Shown here: positions 1 through 5,159 of the stretch, piece by piece
How the letters are laid out: each line of letters starts with the position of its first letter
Numbering within the stretch: position 1 is the stretch's first letter
Assembly: GCA_946885905.1 (NCBI GenBank)
Contig: CAMPHL010000121.1
Location: forward strand, 1-7,325
Length of the DNA: 7,325 nucleotides
Direction of reading: 5' to 3'
Origin: an uncultured Pseudomonadota bacterium
Lineage (GTDB): Bacteria; Pseudomonadota; Gammaproteobacteria; Burkholderiales; Usitatibacteraceae
Notes under the pieces: model-generated
Seen by the model: the letters and a program-made list of their open reading frames with translations, nothing else
Databases searched by the model: none
Told to the model about the DNA's origin: nothing
Position numbers and translations under genes: made by a program

Positions 1-192
1 GTAGGCGCCGCGGAACTTGAAGGCGCCCATGCGCTGCAGGTTCTCGCACTTGAAGTACGCCTCGCAGCCGGCGAGCGCGTCGAACTGCGAGGAGGTAGCG
101 ACCGGCGTGCGGTGCGCCACACCCTCCAGTCGCGCGGCCGCTGCCTCGACGTCGGCGTAGGTGACCGCAACTGCCGCGGCGGCGTCGTTCAT
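1..192 (-). CDS. Threonine/serine dehydratase-like PLP enzyme (fold type II), N-terminal part
   Basis: Only the first 64 codons are inside the window; the gene runs off the left edge. Translated by hand from the ATG at 192, it contains HRTPV (about residues 27-31), KCENLQ (48-53) and GAFKFRGAY (56-64). This is the N-terminal signature of the threonine ammonia-lyase / serine racemase / threo-3-hydroxyaspartate dehydratase group. Lys59 in AFKFRG is the expected Schiff-base lysine for pyridoxal phosphate. Family members deaminate threonine, serine or hydroxyaspartate, or racemise serine; the visible part cannot decide which, and the regulatory or metal-binding C-terminus is not seen. The ATG overlaps the stop of the preceding small gene in an ATGA arrangement. 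The Shine-Dalgarno is weak (GGA only), so translational coupling is likely. The family call is firm, the substrate open. Confidence 0.85.
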   Translation of the reverse strand, partial: MNDAAAAVAVTYADVEAAAARLEGVAHRTPVATSSQFDALAGCEAYFKCENLQRMGAFKFRGAY

Positions 193-395
193 TCCAGCGC
201 GATGATGTCGTCGAAGGCGACGTTCACGTCCACGCCCCCCACGGTGAGCGTCATCTTGGCCGGCAGCTTCTCGTTGCCCTTGAGCTTGCCGGACTTGATC
301 GCGCGCTCGACGGCCGCCTCGATCTCGCGCTGCGAATGCACGCCCACGTGCTTCAGGAACTTGCGGATGCTCATGTTGAAGGTGTCCTGGTTCAT
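189..395 (-). CDS. DUF6494-type small protein, 68 residues
   Basis: This is a complete 68-residue protein starting MNQDTFNMSIRKFLK. It is followed by a GVHSQREIEAAV helix (about 18-29), a short linker with KLKGNEKLP (37-45) and a beta-rich tail MTLTVGGVDV (48-57) ending DDIIALE. From memory this matches the short uncharacterised DUF6494 family (start NxDTFNMSIRKFLK..GVxSQREIE), whose members have about this length. No signal peptide, membrane segment or cysteine is visible, so a small cytoplasmic protein is expected; its function is unknown. The ATG has GGAG six bases upstream, lying just after the stop of the 82-residue gene eleven bases away. The gene's stop overlaps the start of the dehydratase gene by four bases. 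It is therefore firmly embedded in an operon, possibly as an accessory to its neighbours. Confidence 0.8.
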   Translation of the reverse strand: MNQDTFNMSIRKFLKHVGVHSQREIEAAVERAIKSGKLKGNEKLPAKMTLTVGGVDVNVAFDDIIALE

Positions 396-406
396 GGCGG
401 GCTCCG

Positions 407-655
407 TCAGGAAGTGGCTGTGGTGGAGATGGAGACGAGGGCGTCCTTGAGCGTGTCCTCGGCCAGTGCGTTCACGTTCTCGGCGAGGATCTCGGCCTCG
501 GTGGCTACGTGCTCGGGAAGGGCCCGGCCCTCCATCACCGCGACGAACTGCGCGGCCGCGCCCGCCACGCGCAAGAGCTTCGCGCGCTCGGCCATCAGCA
601 GCTCGATCTCCTTGCTGAGCATGAAGGTCCCGGTGTTCTGCATCGATGCGCTCAT
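407..655 (-). CDS. Unrecognised 82-residue helical protein
   Basis: I do not recognise this protein. It has 82 residues, no cysteine or tryptophan, and no signal peptide or clear membrane segment. It appears almost wholly helical: one amphipathic stretch from about residue 13 (LSKEIELLMAERAKLL) through an alanine-rich part (AGAAAQFVAVM, 31-41), and a second acidic stretch (ATEAEILAENVNALAED, 51-67). A small helical-hairpin protein is plausible. ATG codons also occur at residues 5 and 12. The first is chosen because AAGGAG sits five bases before it, a strong Shine-Dalgarno. It lies 41 bases after the DUF6352-type gene and 11 bases before the DUF6494-type gene, on the same strand, so it is very probably cotranscribed. 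The good ribosome site and the tight packing support a real gene. Confidence 0.7.
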   Translation of the reverse strand: MSASMQNTGTFMLSKEIELLMAERAKLLRVAGAAAQFVAVMEGRALPEHVATEAEILAENVNALAEDTLKDALVSISTTATS

Positions 656-696
656 GGGTACTCCTTGCCTGGACCCCCGATTTTACCCGTCCCGCG

Positions 697-1710
697 TCAG
701 CTCGACGGACGCAGGGGCAGGTTGAGCAGCAGGTTCTGGGGCTTCATCTTGAGCGTCCGGTCGGGCCTGCATCCGAGGCCCAGGTAGACGGGCCGCCCCG
801 CCATCTCGTCGAGCACGTCGCGGCCGTCCTCGAAGGCGAGGCGCAAGAGCAGCACGAGGCGCTCGAGGTCCTCCGGCGGCACGGGTTCGCCGCGGTAGAG
901 CGCATTCAGGATGGTGGAGCCGTCCACGTCGAGCCCGACGTGCCAGCGCCAGCGCTCGTCCTCGATGCGCGCCAGGGGCTCGATCTTCACCCGCGCGCCT
1001 GCCATGTGGGCTACCCATCGCTCGAGCACGCGCGCGAGCGCAGAGGCCGCGGGACCACCGGGCGACAGGTCCAGCACGAAGCCGTAGAGCTCGTCGCGCA
1101 GGAAGTACAACGCGGCGTTCTCCGCGTTCATCACGTCCATCTTCACCTGGGCGACGGGCGTGTTCTGCGCGCGCAGCAGCCGCCCCACGCTGCCGAAGCC
1201 CCCAGTCTCGGCGAACACCTCGATCGTGGCCGCGTCCGCCGCGAGCACCTGCCCGCCTTCCGTGCTCACGCGCTGGCGCCTGAACAGGATTTCGGCCGCG
1301 CGGCAGTTCCAGGGATCGGCCGTGCCGTCGAGCATGCCCCGCACGATGGCCTGGGCGAGCGCGTCGACGAACGCGGGCGCGAGATCCACGGATTGACGGC
1401 GGAAGAGGTCGAGATAACAGGCTTCGAGCGTCGCGAACTGCTGTACGCGATCGCGGAAGCGCAGGAACTCGGTCCAGTTCTCGCGCGCGTCCTCGTCTTC
1501 GAGGCGCGCGATGCGCGCGGCATCGACCTTCGCCAGCGGATCGGCGCCCAGCAGGCGATGTAGTGCGCGCTCCTCGGGCCCCGCCTCTTCCGGGGGAACG
1601 AGCTCGGGCCGCGACGTGAAGCGCGCGAGCCACCCGGGCGTCGCCGCCAGGCCTGCGTCGGCGCGATCGAGCAGCGCGAAGCCGCTCGATGCCCAGAAAT
1701 CCTGGGCCAC
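697..1710 (-). CDS. DUF6352-type uncharacterised protein, 337 residues
   Basis: This is a 337-residue soluble protein of unknown function. From memory it fits the betaproteobacterial DUF6352 family: an N-terminal DFWxSSG (residues 4-10), ARENWTEFLRFRD (75-87), QAIVRGMLDG (120-129) preceding an AAE-LFRRQ stretch (138-146), a FAETGGFGS-RLL segment (166-180), and a C-terminal WRWHVGLDVDGSTILNAL (254-271). No transmembrane helix, signal peptide or nucleotide-binding motif is visible. The start is GTG at 1710. An in-frame TGA lies seven codons upstream (1731-1729), no ATG lies between, and GGAG sits eight bases before the GTG. A six-base-pair hairpin (1720-1736) overlaps that GGAG. It is the first gene of the tight run that continues through the two small proteins to the PLP dehydratase. 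The coding region is secure; the family name is moderately sure. Confidence 0.8.
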   Translation of the reverse strand: MAQDFWASSGFALLDRADAGLAATPGWLARFTSRPELVPPEEAGPEERALHRLLGADPLAKVDAARIARLEDEDARENWTEFLRFRDRVQQFATLEACYLDLFRRQSVDLAPAFVDALAQAIVRGMLDGTADPWNCRAAEILFRRQRVSTEGGQVLAADAATIEVFAETGGFGSVGRLLRAQNTPVAQVKMDVMNAENAALYFLRDELYGFVLDLSPGGPAASALARVLERWVAHMAGARVKIEPLARIEDERWRWHVGLDVDGSTILNALYRGEPVPPEDLERLVLLLRLAFEDGRDVLDEMAGRPVYLGLGCRPDRTLKMKPQNLLLNLPLRPSS

Positions 1711-1719
1711 CCTACGCTC

Positions 1720-1736
1720 TCCGGTCCGTCACCGGA
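1720..1736 (-). promoter_or_regulatory. Small hairpin over the DUF6352-type gene's ribosome site
   Basis: TCCGGT and ACCGGA form a perfect six-base-pair stem with a five-base loop. On the minus-strand transcript the 3' arm includes the GGA of the GGAG that would serve the GTG start at 1710. The structure is visible in the sequence; a role in damping translation is inferred, and such short stems also arise by chance at this GC content. Confidence 0.3.
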
Positions 1737-1744
1737 CTAGCCCT

Positions 1745-1861
1745 TCACGCCGGATCGCCCGGCCAGCGCGTGAAGTCCGCGTAGCCGCCCGCCGAATCGG
1801 CGCTGGTCGAGATCACGCCGGCATGGAAGAAGCCGTGCTGCCGGGACAACTGCGGCCGGAA
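1745..1861 (-). pseudogene. Relic of a PaaI-like hotdog-fold thioesterase
   Basis: The minus-strand frame between the stop at 1864-1862 and the stop at 1747-1745 reads 38 codons without a start. It begins FRPQLSRQ, continues HGFFHAGVISTSADSAGG, then YADFTRWPGD. The H-G-F-x-H-A-G-V...A-D-S-A-x-G-Y-A pattern is the active-site/helix region of PaaI-family acyl-CoA thioesterases, where the first strand, HG loop and central hot-dog helix lie. A full protein would be about 135-150 residues. Here the N-terminal third is absent, replaced by the end of the decarboxylase gene 15 bases upstream, and everything after the helix is missing. It is therefore read as a decayed or deletion-truncated gene. The family match is from memory; a chance match over this many conserved positions seems unlikely. 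Confidence 0.65.
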
Positions 1862-1876
1862 TCAAGACGGCGGCCC

Positions 1877-3070
1877 TCAGGCCCCGTTGCCGCCCAGCGT
1901 GGCAACCTCCGGCAGCGGGAAGCCGTTGAAATTGCTCGCGTATGCGGTGGTGTAGGCGCCGGCGTTCTTGATGAAGATGAAATCGCCTTCCTGCAGGTCG
2001 CCGGGGAAGAGCTCCTCGCGCATCACCACGTCCACCGAGTCGCAGGTCGGCCCCGCCACGTTCCACGACACCGGCTCGCCGTCGCGGTCGGTGTAGATGT
2101 TGTACCGCAGGCCCTCGGTCGTCTCGATCACGCCGCCGAAGACGCCTGCGTCCCAGTACATCCAGCGCATGCCGTTGCGAGTCGCGGTGCCGACCACCCG
2201 GCAGATGAAATAACCGGCGTCGGAAACGAGGTATCGACCGGGCTCTGCGATGACCTGGATCTCCGGCCCGAAGTGCCTCAGCTCCTTGTTGATCACCTCG
2301 GCGATGGTTTCGATCGAGGGAATCGGCTTCACGTGCCGGACGGGGTAGCCACCGCCCAGGTTGAGCAGGCGGGGTTTCAGGCCGACCTGGCGCATCGAGG
2401 CGAACACCTTGCGCGCGCGCTCCATGCCGACGCGCCAGTTCTCGGGGTTCAGGCACTGCGAGCCCACGTGGAAGGTGACGCCGGCGAGGTCGGCCCTGCA
2501 ATCGAGCGCCGCCTGGATGAGCTCCGGCACGTCGTGCATGTGCGCGCCGAACTTGCCCGCGAGCGGCCAATCGCTCCCGATATTGGGAACGTCGATGCGC
2601 AGGTACAGCTTCGCATCCGCCTTGACCGACTGGACCTTGCGGATCTCCTCGGCACTGTCGACCACGTACCATTCGACCCCCTTCGAGGCGGCGTACTCGA
2701 GGAACGGGCGCGACTTCATCGGGTTGGAGTAGAAGATCTCGGCCGGGGGCACGCCCAGGCCCATGAGGATGTCGAGCTCGGCGATCGAGGCGATCTCGAA
2801 CCCGGCGCCTTCCTGGATCAGCACCTTGAGGACCCGCGGGTCCGGGTTCGCCTTGACGGCGAAGTGCGGGCGCACGCGCGGCAAGGCCGCACGGAAGCGG
2901 CGCGTCTTCGCCCGGACGATGTCCAGGTCGATCAGCAGGACCGGCTTGCGGTAGGGGTGCTTGGCGAGGTATTGCTTGACCCGGATGAAGTCGAGGCTGG
3001 TTTCCGGGTGGGTATCGAGCGCGAACTCCGGCTGTGGACGGAGCTTCTTGACCGTGGCGGTTCGTGGCAT
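1877..3070 (-). CDS. Ornithine/lysine-type decarboxylase, fold-type III PLP enzyme
   Basis: This 397-residue enzyme belongs to the alanine-racemase-fold decarboxylases (eukaryotic ODC / bacterial SpeC-like ODC and L/ODC group). They convert ornithine to putrescine or lysine to cadaverine, the entry to polyamine synthesis. The PLP Schiff-base lysine is Lys73 in HFAVKANPD. HVGSQ (201-205), GGGYP (239-243) and EPGRY (276-280) hold the cofactor phosphate and ring. GPTCDS (340-345) provides the catalytic Cys343 and Asp344, and GAYTTAY (371-377) closes the site. Asp307 in YWDAGVFGG corresponds to the substrate-binding Asp of mouse ODC, which supports a diamino-acid substrate; ornithine versus lysine is not settled. 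An N-terminal extension of about 40 residues precedes the barrel. The ATG at 3070 has no visible Shine-Dalgarno. The upstream leader holds a tiny ORF and two hairpins, so post-transcriptional control is possible. The length appears complete. Confidence 0.93.
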   Translation of the reverse strand: MPRTATVKKLRPQPEFALDTHPETSLDFIRVKQYLAKHPYRKPVLLIDLDIVRAKTRRFRAALPRVRPHFAVKANPDPRVLKVLIQEGAGFEIASIAELDILMGLGVPPAEIFYSNPMKSRPFLEYAASKGVEWYVVDSAEEIRKVQSVKADAKLYLRIDVPNIGSDWPLAGKFGAHMHDVPELIQAALDCRADLAGVTFHVGSQCLNPENWRVGMERARKVFASMRQVGLKPRLLNLGGGYPVRHVKPIPSIETIAEVINKELRHFGPEIQVIAEPGRYLVSDAGYFICRVVGTATRNGMRWMYWDAGVFGGVIETTEGLRYNIYTDRDGEPVSWNVAGPTCDSVDVVMREELFPGDLQEGDFIFIKNAGAYTTAYASNFNGFPLPEVATLGGNGA

Positions 3071-3117
3071 TGAGGTCGTGTGAGGACGAGTGAGCGTGGA
3101 AGACGGGCGACATCGGT

Positions 3118-3138
3118 CCTCCGGCGGCGTGCCGGAAG
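3118..3138 (-). promoter_or_regulatory. Leader hairpin covering a GGAGG ribosome site
   Basis: On the minus-strand transcript CTTCCGGC (3138-3131) pairs with GCCGGAGG (3125-3118) across a five-base loop. This gives eight pairs including one G-U. The 3' arm contains the GGAGG that sits four bases before the ATG at 3113. That ATG is out of frame with the decarboxylase (43 bases upstream of its start). The hairpin and Shine-Dalgarno are visible; any part in regulating the decarboxylase is inference. Confidence 0.4.
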
Positions 3139-3150
3139 TTGACTGCCGTC

Positions 3151-3171
3151 CTAGTTCCTCGCTCCTGTCAT
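3151..3171 (-). CDS. Putative six-residue leader peptide (MTGARN)
   Basis: ATG at 3171 is followed by ACA GGA GCG AGG AAC and TAG, encoding MTGARN. Five bases before the ATG stands AAGGAGG (3183-3177), continued by T, which is an eight-base match to the 16S rRNA tail. This is the strongest ribosome site in the window, whereas the decarboxylase 80 bases downstream has none visible. The peptide contains one arginine, encoded by AGG, a generally rare codon. Short upstream ORFs are known in front of polyamine genes (for example speFL before speF in E. coli, unrelated in sequence). Whether this one is translated or sensory cannot be told; it is too short to support from coding statistics. Confidence 0.4.
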   Translation of the reverse strand: MTGARN

Positions 3172-3176
3172 GATGA

Positions 3177-3231
3177 CCTCCTTGGTGTCCCCGCCCGGGG
3201 GCCCGGAAAGACTCAAGGAAAGAGTTCCTTG
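3177..3231 (-). promoter_or_regulatory. Candidate translational switch in the decarboxylase leader
   Basis: On the minus-strand RNA, CAAGGAA (3231-3225) and TTCCTTG (3220-3214) form a perfect seven-base-pair hairpin with a CTCT loop. The same CAAGGA hexamer recurs at 3184-3179, inside the strong Shine-Dalgarno of the six-codon ORF. The TCCTTG arm can therefore pair either with the upstream copy, leaving the ribosome site free, or with the Shine-Dalgarno, hiding it. This is the classical anti-antiSD / antiSD / SD order. The pairings are in the sequence; switching and any ligand are inferred. Confidence 0.35.
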
Positions 3232-3260
3232 CAGCCTGGTTGGTTCAAAAAATTGCGCGA

Positions 3261-3266
3261 AGTATA
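3261..3266 (-). promoter_or_regulatory. Candidate -10 box for the decarboxylase
   Basis: The minus strand reads TATACT here, five of six matches to TATAAT, in an AT-richer pocket upstream of the leader. No good -35 hexamer is found 16-18 bases upstream, so either an activator or another promoter may be involved. Initiation would be near 3254, giving a leader of about 180 bases containing the hairpins and the six-codon ORF. Confidence 0.35.
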
Positions 3267-3304
3267 GGGCAAAGGAAGCGCGCGCGTGGGACTTTTTTGT
3301 CGGC

Positions 3305-3330
3305 GCCGCCGCTACGGCGGCTCGCCGCCG
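3305..3330 (-). repeat. Two overlapping GC hairpins just after dcd
   Basis: GCCGCCG/CGGCGGC (3305-3321, three-base loop) and CGGCGG/CCGCCG (3315-3330, four-base loop) share the middle arm, so only one can form at a time. They start about eight bases past the dcd stop. On the minus strand the stem is followed by A residues rather than U residues, so this is not a standard intrinsic terminator. It may still protect the 3' end of the dcd mRNA. Confidence 0.4.
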
Positions 3331-3337
3331 CAGGCCT

Positions 3338-3904
3338 TCAGATCTTGGGCAGCGTGACGCCCTTCTGGCCCTGGTATTTGCCGCCGCGGTCGCGGTAGGA
3401 AGTCTCGCAGACCTCGTCGGACTCGAAGAAGATCACCTGCGCCACGCCCTCGTTGGCGTAGATCTTCGCCGGCAGCGGCGTGGTGTTGGAGAATTCGAGC
3501 GTCACGTGCCCTTCCCACTCCGGCTCGAAGGGCGTCACGTTCACGATGATGCCGCAGCGCGCGTACGTGGATTTGCCCAGGCAGACGGTGAGCACGTTGC
3601 GCGGGATGCGGAAGTACTCGACGGTGCGGGCGAGCGCGAACGAGTTGGGCGGGATGATGCACACCGGCCCCTTGAAGTCGACGAACGACTTGGCGTCGAA
3701 GTGCTTGGGATCGACCACCGTCGAATGCACATTGGTGAAGATCTTGAATTCGTCCGAGCAGCGGATGTCGTAGCCGTAGCTCGAGGTGCCATAGGAGACG
3801 ATGCGCTCGCCATTCACCTCGCGCACCTGCCGTGCCTCGAACGGCTCGATCATCCGATGCGCTTCGGCCATCCGGCGGATCCACTTGTCGCTCTTTATGC
3901 TCAT
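3338..3904 (-). CDS. dcd: dCTP deaminase
   Basis: The enzyme deaminates dCTP to dUTP, feeding dUTPase and thymidylate synthase in pyrimidine deoxynucleotide synthesis; it is a cytoplasmic homotrimer. The 188-residue length is typical of one proteobacterial form (E. coli has 193). Visible signatures are SSYGYDIR (41-48), IIPPNSFAL (83-91), [10 protein letters not shown] (110-119) and the catalytic block [13 protein letters not shown] (128-140). Ser112, Arg116 and Glu137 correspond to the E. coli active-site Ser111, Arg115 and Glu138. The C-terminal GGKYQGQKG (174-182) is the lid that folds over the triphosphate. The start at 3904 gives the expected [11 protein letters not shown]-terminus, though no Shine-Dalgarno stands close to it. 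It follows mrp by 82 bases on the same strand and may be cotranscribed. All key residues are intact. Confidence 0.97.
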   Translation of the reverse strand: MSIKSDKWIRRMAEAHRMIEPFEARQVREVNGERIVSYGTSSYGYDIRCSDEFKIFTNVHSTVVDPKHFDAKSFVDFKGPVCIIPPNSFALARTVEYFRIPRNVLTVCLGKSTYARCGIIVNVTPFEPEWEGHVTLEFSNTTPLPAKIYANEGVAQVIFFESDEVCETSYRDRGGKYQGQKGVTLPKI

Positions 3905-3958
3905 TTTGTCGTTGTGTCCGGGGAGATGGGCTGCGACCCGCCGTACGCTCCAGTGATC

Positions 3959-3979
3959 GCCCCGGATGGGGTCCGGGGC
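3959..3979 (-). repeat. Hairpin in the mrp-dcd spacer
   Basis: GCCCCGGA and TCCGGGGC make a perfect eight-base-pair stem with a five-base loop, eight bases past the mrp stop. No U-tract follows on the minus strand, so an intrinsic terminator is unlikely. A third copy of the arm (GTCCGGGG on the plus strand, 3916-3923), nearer dcd, could compete for pairing. Confidence 0.45.
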
Positions 3980-3986
3980 ATGGAAG

Positions 3987-5075
3987 TCAATTGTTCTGGA
4001 TGACGATCTTGGGAAAGACCGAGGAGCGATCCTCGGCGGCTCGCGCGATGCGCGCGGCCACCTTGCGCGCGACGTCTCGGTAGATCGCGGCCAGCGGCCC
4101 GTCGGGGTCGGCCACGACCGTGGGCTTGCCCGAGTCGGCCTGCTCGCGGATGCGGATATCGAGCGGGAGCGAGCCCAGCACCTCGACCCCGTAGTCGCGG
4201 CCCATCTTCTCGCCGCCGCCGGCGCCGAAGATGTGCTCGGCGTGCCCGCAGCTGGAGCAAACGTGGATCGCCATGTTCTCGACGATGCCCAGGATCGGGA
4301 TGCCCACCTTCTCGAACATCTTGAGCCCCTTGCGCGCGTCGATGAGGGCTATGTCCTGCGGCGTGGTCACGATGATCGCGCCCGTGACGGGCACCTTCTG
4401 GGCGAGTGTGAGCTGGATGTCGCCGGTGCCCGGCGGGAGGTCCACGACGAGGTAGTCGAGGTCGCGCCACCTGGTCTCCGTGAGCAGCTGCTCGAGGGCC
4501 TGGGTCACCATGGGACCGCGCCAGACCATCGGGGTATCGGGCTCGATCAGGAAGCCAACGCTCATCGCCTGGACGCCGTGACCTTCCATCGGCTCCATCG
4601 ACTTGCCGTCGCGCGAAGTGGGCCGGCCGGTGATGCCGAGCATGAGCGGTTGCGACGGTCCGTAGATGTCGGCGTCGAGCATGCCCACCGTGGCGCCCTC
4701 GGCCGCGAGCGCGAGCGCGAGGTTTACCGCCGTGGTGCTCTTGCCCACGCCGCCCTTGCCGGAGGCGACGGCGATGATGTTCTTGATCCCCGGCACCAGC
4801 TTCACGCCCCTCTGCACGCCGTGCGGGACGATCTTCGAATGCACGTTCACGCTCGCGTGCGCCACTCCCGGGAGCTTGCCCAGGCGCTCGGCAACCTGCG
4901 CGCGCACGCGCTCGAGCACGCCGCGGGCCGGATAGCCCAGCGCCACGTCGAGCGAGACCCGGTCACCCTCGACCTTCACGTTCTTCACCGACCTCGATTC
5001 GACGTAGTTGCGGCCCGTGACCGGGTCGATCAGCTCGGAGAGGGCCGCGAGGACGTCCTTGTCGGTGGGTGGCAT
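3987..5075 (-). CDS. mrp: Mrp/ApbC iron-sulfur cluster carrier ATPase
   Basis: This 362-residue Mrp-family protein (also named ApbC) binds and passes on Fe-S clusters in the cytoplasm; relatives are the Nbp35/Ind1 carriers. Residues about 1-85 form the MIP18-like (DUF59) domain, with [12 protein letters not shown] near 16-27. Residues about 95-345 are the P-loop NTPase. They carry the deviant Walker [10 protein letters not shown] (106-114, signature lysine Lys107), [10 protein letters not shown] (134-143) and a Walker B-like VDLPPGTGD (211-219). The CSSC motif (Cys273, Cys276) in HVCSSCGH bridges the cluster in the dimer. A last short tail ends in IQNN. The ATG at 5075 fits the family start, but no clear Shine-Dalgarno is present. 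It diverges from metG across 84 bases, the same neighbourhood as in E. coli, and precedes dcd. No residue expected for function is missing. Confidence 0.96.
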   Translation of the reverse strand: MPPTDKDVLAALSELIDPVTGRNYVESRSVKNVKVEGDRVSLDVALGYPARGVLERVRAQVAERLGKLPGVAHASVNVHSKIVPHGVQRGVKLVPGIKNIIAVASGKGGVGKSTTAVNLALALAAEGATVGMLDADIYGPSQPLMLGITGRPTSRDGKSMEPMEGHGVQAMSVGFLIEPDTPMVWRGPMVTQALEQLLTETRWRDLDYLVVDLPPGTGDIQLTLAQKVPVTGAIIVTTPQDIALIDARKGLKMFEKVGIPILGIVENMAIHVCSSCGHAEHIFGAGGGEKMGRDYGVEVLGSLPLDIRIREQADSGKPTVVADPDGPLAAIYRDVARKVAARIARAAEDRSSVFPKIVIQNN

Positions 5076-5108
5076 CGAAACGGTGGGGAAATGAGGCGGA
5101 AACGAACG

Positions 5109-5135
5109 ATTGATTTTAAATCAATTTGCTATGAT
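5109..5135 (+). promoter_or_regulatory. metG promoter with 17-base palindrome
   Basis: TATGAT (5130-5135) preceded by TG at 5127-5128 makes an extended -10 element, with initiation expected near 5142. Directly upstream is a perfect palindrome, ATTGATTT and AAATCAAT around a central T (5109-5125), lying where the -35 region would be. It may be an operator or simply AT-rich promoter DNA. On the other strand the palindrome also yields TAAAAT, a possible but unsupported -10 for mrp. Confidence 0.55.
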
Positions 5136-5159
5136 CGCGGAGTCGCGAAACAACTCTCA

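Noticed and set aside
683..1633. 316-codon alternative minus-strand frame inside the DUF6352-type gene
   Set aside because: It is extremely arginine-rich, typical of an out-of-frame reading, while the competing frame has family-like motifs.
646..3073. Long plus-strand frames opposite the DUF6352-type gene and the decarboxylase
   Set aside because: They are antisense shadows created by GC-rich third positions; no domain, ribosome site or plausible protein composition supports them.
1737..3113. Minus-strand 458-codon frame overlapping the decarboxylase and starting behind a good Shine-Dalgarno
   Set aside because: Composition is dominated by R, P, G and A with no recognisable motif, and it fully overlaps a gene with all catalytic residues intact. 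The start region is kept as a finding, not as a protein.
3291..3321. T-run next to a GC hairpin as an intrinsic terminator for dcd
   Set aside because: The T residues precede the hairpin on the plus strand, and A residues follow it on the transcribed minus strand, so the polarity is wrong for dcd. No plus-strand gene ends there.
3966..5159. A 398-codon in-frame extension upstream of metG on the plus strand
   Set aside because: It lies antisense to mrp, which has full family motifs. The extension is rich in R, H, E and D as expected of a shadow frame in GC-rich DNA, and metG's family start and promoter are at 5110-5160.
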